A stretch of 30,532 nucleotides of DNA from Flavobacteriales bacterium UBA5939 (GTDB lineage: Bacteria > Bacteroidota > Bacteroidia > Flavobacteriales > Schleiferiaceae): positions 1 through 30,532 of the forward strand of contig DJCX01000008.1 of NCBI GenBank assembly GCA_002430755.1. The letters run 5' to 3'. The position numbers and the translations under genes are program-made. Positions 8,149 through 15,806 of this stretch are shown one piece after another (positions within the stretch are counted from its first letter, which is position 1; the number at the start of each line of letters is the position of its first letter). Below the pieces are notes generated by a model. It saw only the letters and a list, made by a program, of their open reading frames with translations, did no database searches and was not told where the DNA came from.

Positions 8149-9096
8149 ATGGATCTAATTACAACTCCACTACTTTCCGTATTGGTGGTTCTATTGGCCT
8201 ACAAATCGGTTTTTACCGTAAAACAGAAGACTGCGGTAGTTATTGAGCGATTGGGTAAATTCCAACGTATTGCTCAAAGTGGTCTCCAGTTTAAAATCCC
8301 TTTTATTGATCAAAAATCTGGCGTAGTGAATCTGCGTGTAAGGGAATTACCGGTAAACATTGAGACCAAGACGAAGGATGATGTATTTGTCAACCTTATT
8401 GTTTCTGTGCAGTATTTTGTTACCGCCAACGCCGAAGGAATCCGCAAAGCTTTCTACCAATTTGACAATCCTGAAGCACAGATCCAATCGTACGTTTTCG
8501 ATTCTATTCGTTCCGAAGTCCCAAACCTCAATCTCGACGATGTTTTTAGTGAAAAAGACAAGATCGCAATTGCAGTTCAAAACGAGTTGGCAGAGACCAT
8601 CTCGGGCTTCGGGTACGAAATAGTAAAAGCTTTGGTGACCGACATTGATCCGGACGCCAAAGTGAAGAATTCGATGAACGAGATCAATGCTGCCAAGCGT
8701 TTGAAAGAGGCGGCAAAGGAATATGCCGAGGCTGAAAAGATCAAGGTTGTTGCGGCCGCCGAAGCAGAAGCAGAAAGCAAGAAGCTACAAGGGGAGGGGA
8801 TTGCGAATCAGCGCATCGCCATCGCCAACGGTCTCAAGCAAAGTGTGGAAGAAGTACGCGGTGCCATGGAAGAAGGTACTACCGGGCAGCACGTGATGAA
8901 CATGCTCTTTATGACCCAACATTACGACACCATTAGCCGTCTGGCAGATAACAATGTAAGTACCATCTTCATGCCATATTCGCCAGGAACGGTGGGCGAT
9001 TTACAGACGGAGATCCAGTCGGGATTGTTGGGTGTAGAAATGCTCAAAGAAGCCAAGGAAAAAGCAGCAAAAGACGTGAAGGACGCTACGAAGTAA
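8149..9096 (+). CDS. SPFH/band-7 (stomatin-prohibitin-like) membrane protein
   Basis: Members of this QmcA/stomatin-like family are membrane-anchored scaffold proteins that oligomerise in membrane microdomains and often influence membrane proteases. The 315-aa protein has one N-terminal membrane segment (residues about 5-23), then the band-7 domain beginning FTVKQKTAVVIERLGKFQRI, with GLQFKIPFIDQ and VNLRVRELPVNIETKTKDDV. A long Ala/Glu/Lys-rich helical coiled coil follows at about 170-230 (KRLKEAAKEYAEAEKIKVVA). No NfeD-type partner is adjacent. It stands alone between murF-alr (85-bp gap) and a terminator at 9120, so it is probably transcribed separately, though I could not find a clear promoter box. 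The specific role is unknown. Confidence 0.93.
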   Translation: MDLITTPLLSVLVVLLAYKSVFTVKQKTAVVIERLGKFQRIAQSGLQFKIPFIDQKSGVVNLRVRELPVNIETKTKDDVFVNLIVSVQYFVTANAEGIRKAFYQFDNPEAQIQSYVFDSIRSEVPNLNLDDVFSEKDKIAIAVQNELAETISGFGYEIVKALVTDIDPDAKVKNSMNEINAAKRLKEAAKEYAEAEKIKVVAAAEAEAESKKLQGEGIANQRIAIANGLKQSVEEVRGAMEEGTTGQHVMNMLFMTQHYDTISRLADNNVSTIFMPYSPGTVGDLQTEIQSGLLGVEMLKEAKEKAAKDVKDATK

Positions 9097-9119
9097 CCGT
9101 TTCTTTAAACATGATATTC

Positions 9120-9150
9120 AAAGGGAGCTACGACTGTGGTTCCCTTTTTT
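9120..9150 (+). terminator. Rho-independent terminator after the SPFH gene
   Basis: AAAGGGAGC (9120-9128) pairs with GGTTCCCTTT (9138-9147), including a G-U pair, with a loop of about 9 nt and a T-run through 9150. It starts 24 bp after the SPFH stop codon and overlaps the 3' end of the convergent ligase-like gene. The reverse strand has only a short T-run, so it looks mainly plus-strand. Confidence 0.75.
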
Positions 9151-10336
9151 CTTTCAGGCTCTGTAGCGCAGTTAAACCCACCATGAAGGTGATCAGTAGT
9201 GCACCTGCTTGCTTGTCGAGCAGACTCTCTGTAGTCCCACTTAACATGACCAGTAGCCAGATGTAGCGAAGTACGCCTGCACTTTTGAAAATGCCCCACA
9301 AAAAGATGGCTGCCAATAAAAGGACTGCGACGATGCCACCCTCTGCCCAGCTCTGTATCCAGATGCTGTGAAAATCGTACATGAATTCATCAAGGGTATA
9401 GGCCTCTTTACCACGGTAAAATTCGGCATCTACCTTACTTAGACGTTCGTTCAGTTCAAATTCCCCAGCGCCATTACCCACGCCAAATACGGGGTGCTCG
9501 CCAATGATTTTTAGTCCTTCTCGCCAGATAAAAATCCGGTGGTTGGTCTGTTTGCCGTCCACTTTACCGTCTATACTTCGAATTTCATTGCGCAGATCTA
9601 CCAAGCGCCCTCGAGGCCCGGGCAACGCTGTTATGAGTACTGCTCCAAAAGCCAGCGTGGCTGCAGCTAAGCCAATAATCTTGCGGCGTTGCTCTCGGTT
9701 TTTCAAGGCCAATTCCGCAAACCTCCCCAAGACAATCACAGGCACCAGTATCAGATGAATGCGTACACTTAATACGATGACTCCAAACAACAACCAAAGT
9801 ACTGCGGCCCCTCGAAGTGTACTTAACCCGTAGGTCTTGCGCCATACTTTTCGCTCCAAAATGAGTGCTGCGGCGATCAGGTAGAGGCTTTGGAAATGAA
9901 CGCCCAATCGGCCCCCTAATTCAAATGCTTTATAACTGACCCAACCGTTGAGGTATAGACTTTTACAGAAGATGACGGTCCAAGCTGCTAATGTCGCCCA
10001 GGCAAAAGTTTCCATCCATCTTTTTACCCAGCTTTGGTGGTCTTTTAGCCTTGTGGCATGCATCAAAATTCCCATAATGGTGATGGGTAAAACCATGATG
10101 ACATCGCCCCAGCCTTCGCTGTTGTGTTCACTCCAGGTAGTACTGAGCCATTGCCAATCTGTAAATACGGCAAACAAGAGTAATGGGGCAAACCGGAAAT
10201 GTTTCTTACCTGCAGCCAATACACCTATGGCCATGATGATCAGTCCATACACTGGACTGAGCCAAGGAAAGGCGAACGGGAGCAAAGCTGCACCAATACC
10301 GCCCGAAATGTGCAAGTAAGAATGAGGTTTTGTCAT
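9128..10336 (-). CDS. O-antigen-ligase-like (Wzy/WaaL family) polytopic membrane protein
   Basis: Members of this family ligate or polymerise surface polysaccharide at the periplasmic face of the inner membrane. The 402-aa protein has about 10-11 hydrophobic segments. A periplasmic-loop region contains the family motif RIFIWREGLKIIGEHPVFGVGNGAGEF (given in part: WREGLKIIGEHPVFGVG, about residues 270-290), followed by DFHSIWIQSWAEGGIVAVLL, the conserved His-containing loop and next helix of the Wzy_C domain. It starts 3 bp after the ctpA stop and is the end of the minus-strand run. There are no polysaccharide-cluster genes nearby, so a housekeeping ligase and an orphan polymerase are both possible. 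Confidence 0.85.
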   Translation of the reverse strand: MTKPHSYLHISGGIGAALLPFAFPWLSPVYGLIIMAIGVLAAGKKHFRFAPLLLFAVFTDWQWLSTTWSEHNSEGWGDVIMVLPITIMGILMHATRLKDHQSWVKRWMETFAWATLAAWTVIFCKSLYLNGWVSYKAFELGGRLGVHFQSLYLIAAALILERKVWRKTYGLSTLRGAAVLWLLFGVIVLSVRIHLILVPVIVLGRFAELALKNREQRRKIIGLAAATLAFGAVLITALPGPRGRLVDLRNEIRSIDGKVDGKQTNHRIFIWREGLKIIGEHPVFGVGNGAGEFELNERLSKVDAEFYRGKEAYTLDEFMYDFHSIWIQSWAEGGIVAVLLLAAIFLWGIFKSAGVLRYIWLLVMLSGTTESLLDKQAGALLITFMVGLTALQSLKEKREPQS

Positions 10337-10339
10337 TGG

Positions 10340-11956
10340 TTATTTAACGCCCAGTAGGGCTTCCATCGTACCTGCTTCGAGCAAAATACTTGCCGCAGTG
10401 TTGATTTGTGCATCCCGCGTCAAACCGCGCTCCAAAGTTCCTTCCAAACCGAAGTGCTTCTGAACCAAGTAATCTTCCAAATACTCCGTGATCTCAGTAC
10501 GTTGGCTTTCGAGCACTTTTCCCTTTCTTTCTTCAATATTTATAAGAAGCGTTTGAATGTCTTCTTCGCTGAGATAATCAAGCTCTGACGCCGCTTTTTC
10601 CAACTGCTTTAATTTACGCTCGCCCAAACTTTCAAAGGTGAACGCTTCGCGGGCCAAAAATGCTGTGAAGGCCGTCCATTGTTCTTCGTTAAGAGTGAAA
10701 GCATCCGGAGAATCACCTTCCATCGATTCTACCACGCTGGCTGCGTAGCGCAAATCCAGACCCTTCGCGCTCATCGCACTAACAAATTCTGGATAATAGG
10801 CATCCGCCAACGTTGAATCTGGATGAATCCCATCACCATCGACCACAGGTCTGCCACTGGCGGTTGCAAACTCCTTTTGTGCGGCTTTCTTGGTACGCTT
10901 TCCGTTCTCGTCACGATCGTAATTGACCTTTTGAATACATCGTCCCGAAGGCGTATAATATTTGGCAACAGTGACCTTCATTTGAGCCCCAAATGGAAGG
11001 GGTTTAATCTGTTGCACCAACCCTTTACCAAAGCTCTTTTCACCCAAGATGACCCCGCGGTCTAAATCTTGAATAGCGCCAGCGACAATCTCTGAAGCCG
11101 ATGCACTGCGGTCGTCCACCAGCACCGCCAACGGAAGGTCAGGAATCAAGGTTTTAGCTGCCTTGCGGTACACGTCTTGGATTTCACCTCCGCGACCACG
11201 GGTGCTCACGATGGTATCCTTGGTGTCGCTGAAATAGCTGACAATCTTCACGGCCTCCATGAGCAATCCACCACCATTACCGCGCAGGTCTAATATGATG
11301 CCTTTTGGATTTTGTTTCTTCAGATTGATTAAAGCATTTCGAACCTCAGAAGAAGCTTTTGCTGTAAATCCATCGAGATATACATAACCAATTCCATCTT
11401 CGCGCATGCCATAAAACGGCACCGCTTTAGAGGTGATGTTTTGACGGTTGAAAGTGAAGACCTCCTCCTTGCCTGCACGCTCGACTACCACCTTGACTTC
11501 GCTATCTGGTGTTCCTTTTAGCAGGGAGCTTACATCCGAAATAGAAAAATCGTCAATGGAGGTGTCGTCAACCTTTTTGATAATATCCCCTACCTGAATA
11601 CCTGCGGCTTTCGCCGGCCCGCTATTGTTTAAATCAGAGATATAAATATCCTTTTCAATCTTTTGAATGACACATCCAACACCGCCATACTCCCCGGTTT
11701 GAAGCAATCGCACATCCTCAATCTTGTCTTCAGGGTAATACACGGTATACGGGTCCAATTCCTTCAGCATCCCTTTAATCGCACTACCTACAGCCTGCTC
11801 TGCACCAATCTCATCCACGTAGTTCACCTGTACCTGTTGCAATACTGAGGTAAACACTTCTAATTGCTTACTCGTTTCAAAGGGATCTCCTGCCGCTGCA
11901 CTCATCAGTACACCAGCACTTACAATCACGGCCCAAATGCTCATCTTATTCTTCAT
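10340..11956 (-). CDS. S41-family C-terminal processing peptidase (CtpA-like)
   Basis: CtpA-like proteases cleave periplasmic or envelope substrates with a Ser-Lys dyad. I chose the ATG at 11956 (538 aa) because MKNKMSIWAVIVSAGVLMSAAAG is a proper signal peptide; a longer form from 11986 would put ten charged residues in front. Order of domains: N-terminal helical region (about 25-85), PDZ domain at about 85-170 (GEYGGVGCVIQKIEKDIYIS, AAGIQVGDIIKKV), and protease core with DLRGNGGG and DDRSASASEIVAGAI. S286 and K311 (in EKSFGKGLVQ), with Q315, fit the known catalytic residues. A 160-aa C-terminal helical extension follows. The start overlaps the rnpA stop by 11 bp. Proximity of rnpA and S41 peptidases recurs in Bacteroidota (from memory). 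Confidence 0.95.
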   Translation of the reverse strand: MKNKMSIWAVIVSAGVLMSAAAGDPFETSKQLEVFTSVLQQVQVNYVDEIGAEQAVGSAIKGMLKELDPYTVYYPEDKIEDVRLLQTGEYGGVGCVIQKIEKDIYISDLNNSGPAKAAGIQVGDIIKKVDDTSIDDFSISDVSSLLKGTPDSEVKVVVERAGKEEVFTFNRQNITSKAVPFYGMREDGIGYVYLDGFTAKASSEVRNALINLKKQNPKGIILDLRGNGGGLLMEAVKIVSYFSDTKDTIVSTRGRGGEIQDVYRKAAKTLIPDLPLAVLVDDRSASASEIVAGAIQDLDRGVILGEKSFGKGLVQQIKPLPFGAQMKVTVAKYYTPSGRCIQKVNYDRDENGKRTKKAAQKEFATASGRPVVDGDGIHPDSTLADAYYPEFVSAMSAKGLDLRYAASVVESMEGDSPDAFTLNEEQWTAFTAFLAREAFTFESLGERKLKQLEKAASELDYLSEEDIQTLLINIEERKGKVLESQRTEITEYLEDYLVQKHFGLEGTLERGLTRDAQINTAASILLEAGTMEALLGVK

Positions 11957-12335
11957 CTGCCAATTCTTTTTTTCGCTGCTCTGCATAGGCCTCGAGCAAC
12001 TTCAAATATCCTGCCTCGAGAAAGGCGTAATCGTTTGGTCGGTTTCCTAAATAACGGATGGACCAAATTTCAGTAGCTCCGCTATCGAAAATCTTATTTT
12101 TATTTAAGCGGTACAATTCCCGCATCTGTCTTTTCATCTTATTGCGCTCCACAGCTTTCTTCAGCCCGCGCTTCGGCGCCACAATTGCCACTTTTCTCTG
12201 TATCCCATCCTCTAACTCCGCTTCCATGTAACGCAACGAGAATGGAAAGGCTTTCACGCCACGACCCTCTGCATGGAGGCCGTCGAAATGTTCCTTCTTG
12301 GTGAGGTGTTCTTTTTTGGGAAAACTGTAGCGCAT
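11946..12335 (-). CDS. rnpA: Ribonuclease P protein component
   Basis: RnpA binds the RNase P RNA and helps process tRNA 5' ends. The start at 12335 gives 129 aa beginning MRYSFPKKEHL, which matches the usual family start; the open frame continues 11 codons upstream, but those codons lie in a perfect hairpin. Key motifs are KVAIVAPKRGLKKAVERNKMKRQMRE (shown here as KRGLKKAVERNKMKR, residues about 60-74), the basic RNR-like RNA-binding signature. The ATG directly follows the T-run of the terminator at 12336-12362, an unusual arrangement. The gene shares its 3' end with the start of the S41 protease. The rpmH/dnaA neighbours of other phyla are absent, as is normal here. Confidence 0.95.
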   Translation of the reverse strand: MRYSFPKKEHLTKKEHFDGLHAEGRGVKAFPFSLRYMEAELEDGIQRKVAIVAPKRGLKKAVERNKMKRQMRELYRLNKNKIFDSGATEIWSIRYLGNRPNDYAFLEAGYLKLLEAYAEQRKKELADEE

Positions 12336-12362
12336 AAAAAAAGCCCGGCGCATGCGCCGGGC
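12336..12362 (-). terminator. Strong intrinsic terminator between hemD and rnpA
   Basis: A perfect 20-nt palindrome, GCCCGGCGCATGCGCCGGGC (12343-12362), is followed on the minus strand by seven Ts (12342-12336). It begins 19 bp after the hemD stop and ends immediately before the rnpA ATG (12335). The plus strand has no T-run after the hairpin, so it acts on minus-strand transcription. Confidence 0.85.
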
Positions 12363-12381
12363 CCTCAATTTACAATATATC

Positions 12382-13143
12382 TTACTTCTTGTTTGCCACT
12401 TTGATGTAATCGCTGATGGCCTTTGTCATTGACGGGGCGTCCGGCGTTGGTGCAGGGATATCAACGATCAATCCGTGACTTTCTGCCTCTTTTTGCGTCG
12501 TTGGCCCAAAACAAGCCAAGCGCGTTTTGTTTTGTTTGAATTCTGGGAAGTTCTCGTACAAACTCTTAATTCCAGAAGGAGAGAAGAACACCAAAATATC
12601 GTAGAATACATCTTCCAAATCGCTCAAATCACTTACAACCGTATTGAACAGAATAGCACGCGTGTAGTCAATACCGGCATCCGCCAAAGCATTTGGGATG
12701 GAAGGCTTCAAGCTGTTTGAAGAAGGCATCAAGAATTTTTCATTCTTAAATTTCTTCAACGTTGGGATCAATTCTTCAATCTTCAAATTGCCGTGATAAA
12801 TCTTGCGCTTGCGGTAAACCACATATTTCTGTAAGTAGTAGGCGATTGCCTCAGAGATACAGAAGTAACGTGTATCTGGACTGATCTGAACACGCATATC
12901 CTCACACATACGGAAGTAGTGATCAACAGCATTCTTAGAAGTCAAGATAACGTTGCGGTAATCTCTTATCTGGATTTTATCCTTTCTAAAGTTGGAGGCG
13001 GTTACCCCTTCCACGTGAATGAACGAGCGGAAATCCACATCTACCTTGTGCTTAGCGGCAAGTGTGAAAAAAGGGTGAGATTCGGTGGTTGGCTCTGGTT
13101 GTGACACCAAAATCGACTTCACTTTTGTTTGTCTATCTGCCAT
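12382..13143 (-). CDS. hemD: Uroporphyrinogen-III synthase
   Basis: HemD closes and isomerises hydroxymethylbilane to uroporphyrinogen III in haem biosynthesis. The family is poorly conserved in sequence, so the call rests on the overall pattern: VKSILVSQPEP at the N-terminus, RNVILTSKNAVDHYF (about residues 70-84), CISEAIAYYLQKY, LMPSSNSLKPSIPNAL, ILVFFSPSGIKSL (about 185-197) and ACFGPTTQKEAESHGL. These are the alternating strand motifs of the two HemD4-like domains. Context also supports it: the DUF4271 gene directly upstream is a recurrent hemD neighbour in Bacteroidota. I chose the ATG at 13143 (253 aa); the open frame runs 50 codons further upstream without homology and overlaps DUF4271. 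A good -7 box lies at 13189-13196. Confidence 0.88.
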   Translation of the reverse strand: MADRQTKVKSILVSQPEPTTESHPFFTLAAKHKVDVDFRSFIHVEGVTASNFRKDKIQIRDYRNVILTSKNAVDHYFRMCEDMRVQISPDTRYFCISEAIAYYLQKYVVYRKRKIYHGNLKIEELIPTLKKFKNEKFLMPSSNSLKPSIPNALADAGIDYTRAILFNTVVSDLSDLEDVFYDILVFFSPSGIKSLYENFPEFKQNKTRLACFGPTTQKEAESHGLIVDIPAPTPDAPSMTKAISDYIKVANKK

Positions 13144-13148
13144 GAGTG

Positions 13149-13718
13149 TTAGTTGACGAACGAAAAAATTAATACTAGTTCGAGCGTGCAAAGGTAAGAC
13201 ATTGCGTAAAAACGAGCCCCACCGCTCCGAATATTTCGAAGTACGGGACTCTTTAAAGCAAACCAAACTAATCCGATAAAGTGGCCTGCACAAAGCAGAT
13301 AGATGCCAGCATGCAACCAGTCGTCATTAATAAGCAAGCTGCACAGTACGATGAGACATACGAGGCTGTAGACGTAGCTCAACTGAATACCTCCAAAGAG
13401 ATCTGTCCCATTTTGAAGCGCATTATTTGAGGAAAATAACAGGCTCAACAAAATGGAAAATACTAGACGGGCCAACAGGATGATGGTTATAGCAAGGGGC
13501 GCCTCCCACCACAATAATTTTAATTCCAAAGCTTCTCCAAGAACATAGAACAATGCTGCTGGGAGTAAGAGACTCACTAAGGCAGCGCTCAAGCGACCGC
13601 GCGCATCACCTAGGTCTTCCCATTGAAGTCGAATCCATTTGGAGAACACCTCGGGCTTTAGTGCCCGGAATACACCGAGGACTGCGAAGAATCCAATAAA
13701 CAACCACTTAACGTCCAT
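13149..13718 (-). CDS. DUF4271 family multi-pass membrane protein
   Basis: The function is unknown. The 189-aa protein has about 6 hydrophobic segments (near residues 2-17, 43-62, 72-96, 110-130, 135-156 and 170-188) and short polar loops. It matches the general shape of DUF4271 proteins, which in Bacteroidota are typically encoded next to uroporphyrinogen-III synthase, as here (5-bp gap to the hemD start). The conserved pair suggests a link to haem synthesis or just conserved co-expression; this is inference. The start codon is only about 8 bp from an exact -7 box (13727-13734), so its mRNA may be nearly leaderless. Confidence 0.75.
   Translation of the reverse strand: MDVKWLFIGFFAVLGVFRALKPEVFSKWIRLQWEDLGDARGRLSAALVSLLLPAALFYVLGEALELKLLWWEAPLAITIILLARLVFSILLSLLFSSNNALQNGTDLFGGIQLSYVYSLVCLIVLCSLLINDDWLHAGIYLLCAGHFIGLVWFALKSPVLRNIRSGGARFYAMSYLCTLELVLIFSFVN
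13189..13196 (-). promoter_or_regulatory. Candidate -7 box for hemD
   Basis: On the minus strand TACCTTTG matches the Bacteroidota -7 consensus TAnnTTTG exactly. It lies inside the 3' end of the DUF4271 gene and 46 bp before the hemD start, giving a predicted leader of about 40 nt. No good -33 TTG was found at the usual spacing. Confidence 0.5.
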
Positions 13719-13726
13719 CTAGGACG

Positions 13727-13734
13727 CAAAGTTA
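13727..13734 (-). promoter_or_regulatory. Candidate -7 box for the DUF4271 gene
   Basis: On the minus strand TAACTTTG matches TAnnTTTG exactly, 8 bp before the ATG at 13718, and overlaps the stop codon region of the upstream gene. A start site at the normal distance would leave a leader of only a few bases. No -33 TTG was found, so this could be chance. Confidence 0.45.
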
Positions 13735-14526
13735 CTGTAAAACGACGTGCTTGTATTGAATGCTGCCGTCCGAATATTCTGCGTGCAAGATGTAGTTGCC
13801 TCGAGCAAGGGCGCTTACGTCTAAAATGGCTTGATCTTCCATAGAAGCTGAATAGTCGAGCTGCATGAATCGGCCTATTGTATTGTACAAACGAATAGCT
13901 ACAAGACCTTCTGCTCGAACCTTTAAAGTTGATGAAGCCGGGTTCGGATATGCCATCAACGGCATGCCTTCACACTCTTCGAGACCGATACTGCTTCCTG
14001 TACTCTTGTAGAGTGTTTTTGAAGCGGTCATCACGTAGTCGCCAGAAGTCTGACCGTTGCTGTTGGTGAAATTAATGGCGGCATACACCGTAATGCTGTC
14101 TGGGAATGTGGTCCCGTCGATATCAAAAGTCCAATGAATACTATCGTTAGAAACAGCGGTTCCTCCACTGGTGTGTGTGATGTAATCACTAATACGTTTC
14201 GCGCCAGTGCCTGGATTTGAGGTGGCCAATTGGTTCCCATTCGCATCTTCGACTCTAGCCATAAAGCCCACCTTCGAAGATGTACCGTTTGGTTTTACCC
14301 CAAGGGTGATTCCAATTGTGTTGCCGTCAGAAATACTGTCTACCGAGGACATGATGCCGATGACTTCACCGCCCATAGGACTACCCGAGCTGTGGCAATA
14401 GCCGCTGGCACAGGTCTGTCCATTATCTCCGGGTGAACCACTTTTTCCTGCAGGTGATCCGCCACTGTTGGTATACGAATATGTTGAGATGCCCATAAGG
14501 GCGATAATGAGTAACGATTTTTTCAT
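13732..14526 (-). CDS. Secreted surface protein with T9SS type A sorting domain (choice-of-anchor V-like)
   Basis: Predicted to be exported by Sec and then placed on the cell surface or released by the type IX secretion system. From the ATG at 14526 the 264-aa protein begins with signal peptide MKKSLLIIALMGISTYSYTNS, followed by GGSPAGKSGSPGDNGQTC and ASGYCHSSGSP, a segment typical of the 'choice-of-anchor V' or reelin-like family. Here two cysteines and a histidine are spaced C-x4-C-H, so a covalent haem site of the ordinary CxxCH type is not present. The middle (about 60-180) is beta-rich. The last ~75 residues form a T9SS type A sorting domain: LMAYPNPASSTLKVRAEG, IRLYNTIGR, LDVSALARGNYILHAEY, and end KHVVLQ. 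The role is unknown. Confidence 0.85.
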   Translation of the reverse strand: MKKSLLIIALMGISTYSYTNSGGSPAGKSGSPGDNGQTCASGYCHSSGSPMGGEVIGIMSSVDSISDGNTIGITLGVKPNGTSSKVGFMARVEDANGNQLATSNPGTGAKRISDYITHTSGGTAVSNDSIHWTFDIDGTTFPDSITVYAAINFTNSNGQTSGDYVMTASKTLYKSTGSSIGLEECEGMPLMAYPNPASSTLKVRAEGLVAIRLYNTIGRFMQLDYSASMEDQAILDVSALARGNYILHAEYSDGSIQYKHVVLQ

Positions 14527-14630
14527 GGGGCTTCGTTTATTATGTGAATGGTGAAACTCTGAGTTGAATTTATAACAATTTTTCACCTTTTGTGTTTAAT
14601 TTCACAACCACTCAAGAAAACTACACAAGC

Positions 14631-15806
14631 ATGGTGGATCAATTTCAACATCCAGATTACTACCTACTAGACGAACTGCTAAGCGAGGAACACAGAATGA
14701 TTCGTGACGCGACCCGCGAATGGGTCAAGCGAAGCGTAAGTCCAATCATTGAAGATTTCGCTCAGCGTGCCGCCTTTCCGCAACACTTAGTAAAAGAAAT
14801 GGGCGAGGTAGGGCTTTTCGGTCCTTATGTACCTGAAGAGTATGGAGGTGCCGGTCTAGACCACATCAGCTATGGACTTATGATGCAGGAAGTAGAGCGC
14901 GGCGATTCAGGTATTCGATCCACTTGTTCTGTGCAGAGCTCTTTGGTGATGTTCCCCATTTACGCTTACGGAAGTGAGGAGCAAAAGCAAAAATTCCTAC
15001 CAAAGTTGGCCACGGGTGAATACCTCGGATCATTTGGACTAACGGAGCCGAACTTTGGGTCCAACCCGGGCGGAATGACGACCAACTTCGTTGAAGACGG
15101 CGATGATATCATTCTAAATGGTGCGAAGATGTGGATTTCAAATTCGCCGTTTTGTGATATTGCTGTTGTTTGGGCGAAAAACGAGGCTGGTCGTATTAAA
15201 GGTGTCATTGTCGAACGTGGCATGGAAGGATTTACCACACCGGAAACACATAACAAGTGGTCGCTTCGTGCTTCAGCTACTGGCGAGCTCGTGTTTGACA
15301 ACGTACGTGTCCCTAAATCAAATATTTTACCGGGTCGTGATGGCCTTGGAGCACCGTTATCTTGTTTGGACAGTGCGCGCTTCGGTATCGCATGGGGCGC
15401 CTTGGGTGCTGCTATGGATTGTTACGATACTGCACTGAGATATTCTAAAGAACGCATTCAGTTCGGCAAGCCCATTGCTGCGTTCCAGTTGCAACAGAAG
15501 AAATTGGCAGAAATGATTACCGAAATAACCAAGGCACAGCTGTTGACTTGGCGTCTAGGTCATCTTAAAAATGAGGGCCGTGCTACCTCTGCACAAATCT
15601 CAATGGCAAAGAGAAACAACGTGGAAATTGCATTGAAAATCGCACGAGAGGCACGTCAAATGTTGGGTGGAATGGGTATTACTGGCGACTTCTCAATCAT
15701 GCGACACATGATGAATTTGGAGAGTGTGGTGACTTACGAGGGGACACACGATATTCATCTGTTAATCACCGGTTTAGATATCACTGGCGAGAACGCTTTC
15801 GTTTAA
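14631..15806 (+). CDS. Acyl-CoA dehydrogenase, glutaryl-CoA dehydrogenase-like
   Basis: The enzyme oxidises an acyl-CoA with FAD and passes electrons to ETF, whose two subunits are encoded at 28513-30209. I start at ATG 14631 (391 aa), MVDQFQHPDYYLLDELLSEE, since the open frame before it has no similarity. Motifs: GPYVPEEYGGAGLDHISYG, the flavin-contact segment GSFGLTEPNFGSNPGGM, WISNSPFCDIAVVWAK, a central FGKPIAAFQLQQKKLAEM, and MLGGMGITGDFSIMRHMMNLE followed by VTYEGTHDIHLLITG. E370 in TYEGTHDIH is the expected catalytic base. This end and the SVQSSL region resemble glutaryl-CoA dehydrogenase (lysine/tryptophan breakdown), but the substrate is inferred. It converges on the next gene with no gap. 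Confidence 0.93.
   Translation: MVDQFQHPDYYLLDELLSEEHRMIRDATREWVKRSVSPIIEDFAQRAAFPQHLVKEMGEVGLFGPYVPEEYGGAGLDHISYGLMMQEVERGDSGIRSTCSVQSSLVMFPIYAYGSEEQKQKFLPKLATGEYLGSFGLTEPNFGSNPGGMTTNFVEDGDDIILNGAKMWISNSPFCDIAVVWAKNEAGRIKGVIVERGMEGFTTPETHNKWSLRASATGELVFDNVRVPKSNILPGRDGLGAPLSCLDSARFGIAWGALGAAMDCYDTALRYSKERIQFGKPIAAFQLQQKKLAEMITEITKAQLLTWRLGHLKNEGRATSAQISMAKRNNVEIALKIAREARQMLGGMGITGDFSIMRHMMNLESVVTYEGTHDIHLLITGLDITGENAFV

Noticed and set aside
12336..12368. Extended rnpA start at 12368
   Set aside because: The extra 11 codons are the terminator palindrome and T-run read as protein (Arg-rich then Phe-Phe); RnpA homologues begin at the residue encoded from 12335.
12382..13293. Longer hemD open frame starting at 13293
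   Set aside because: The first 50 codons have no family similarity and overlap the DUF4271 gene; the ATG at 13143 gives the normal start and length.
14592..14630. Upstream GTG start for the acyl-CoA dehydrogenase
   Set aside because: It adds 13 residues without similarity and lies in the promoter region; ATG 14631 fits the family.
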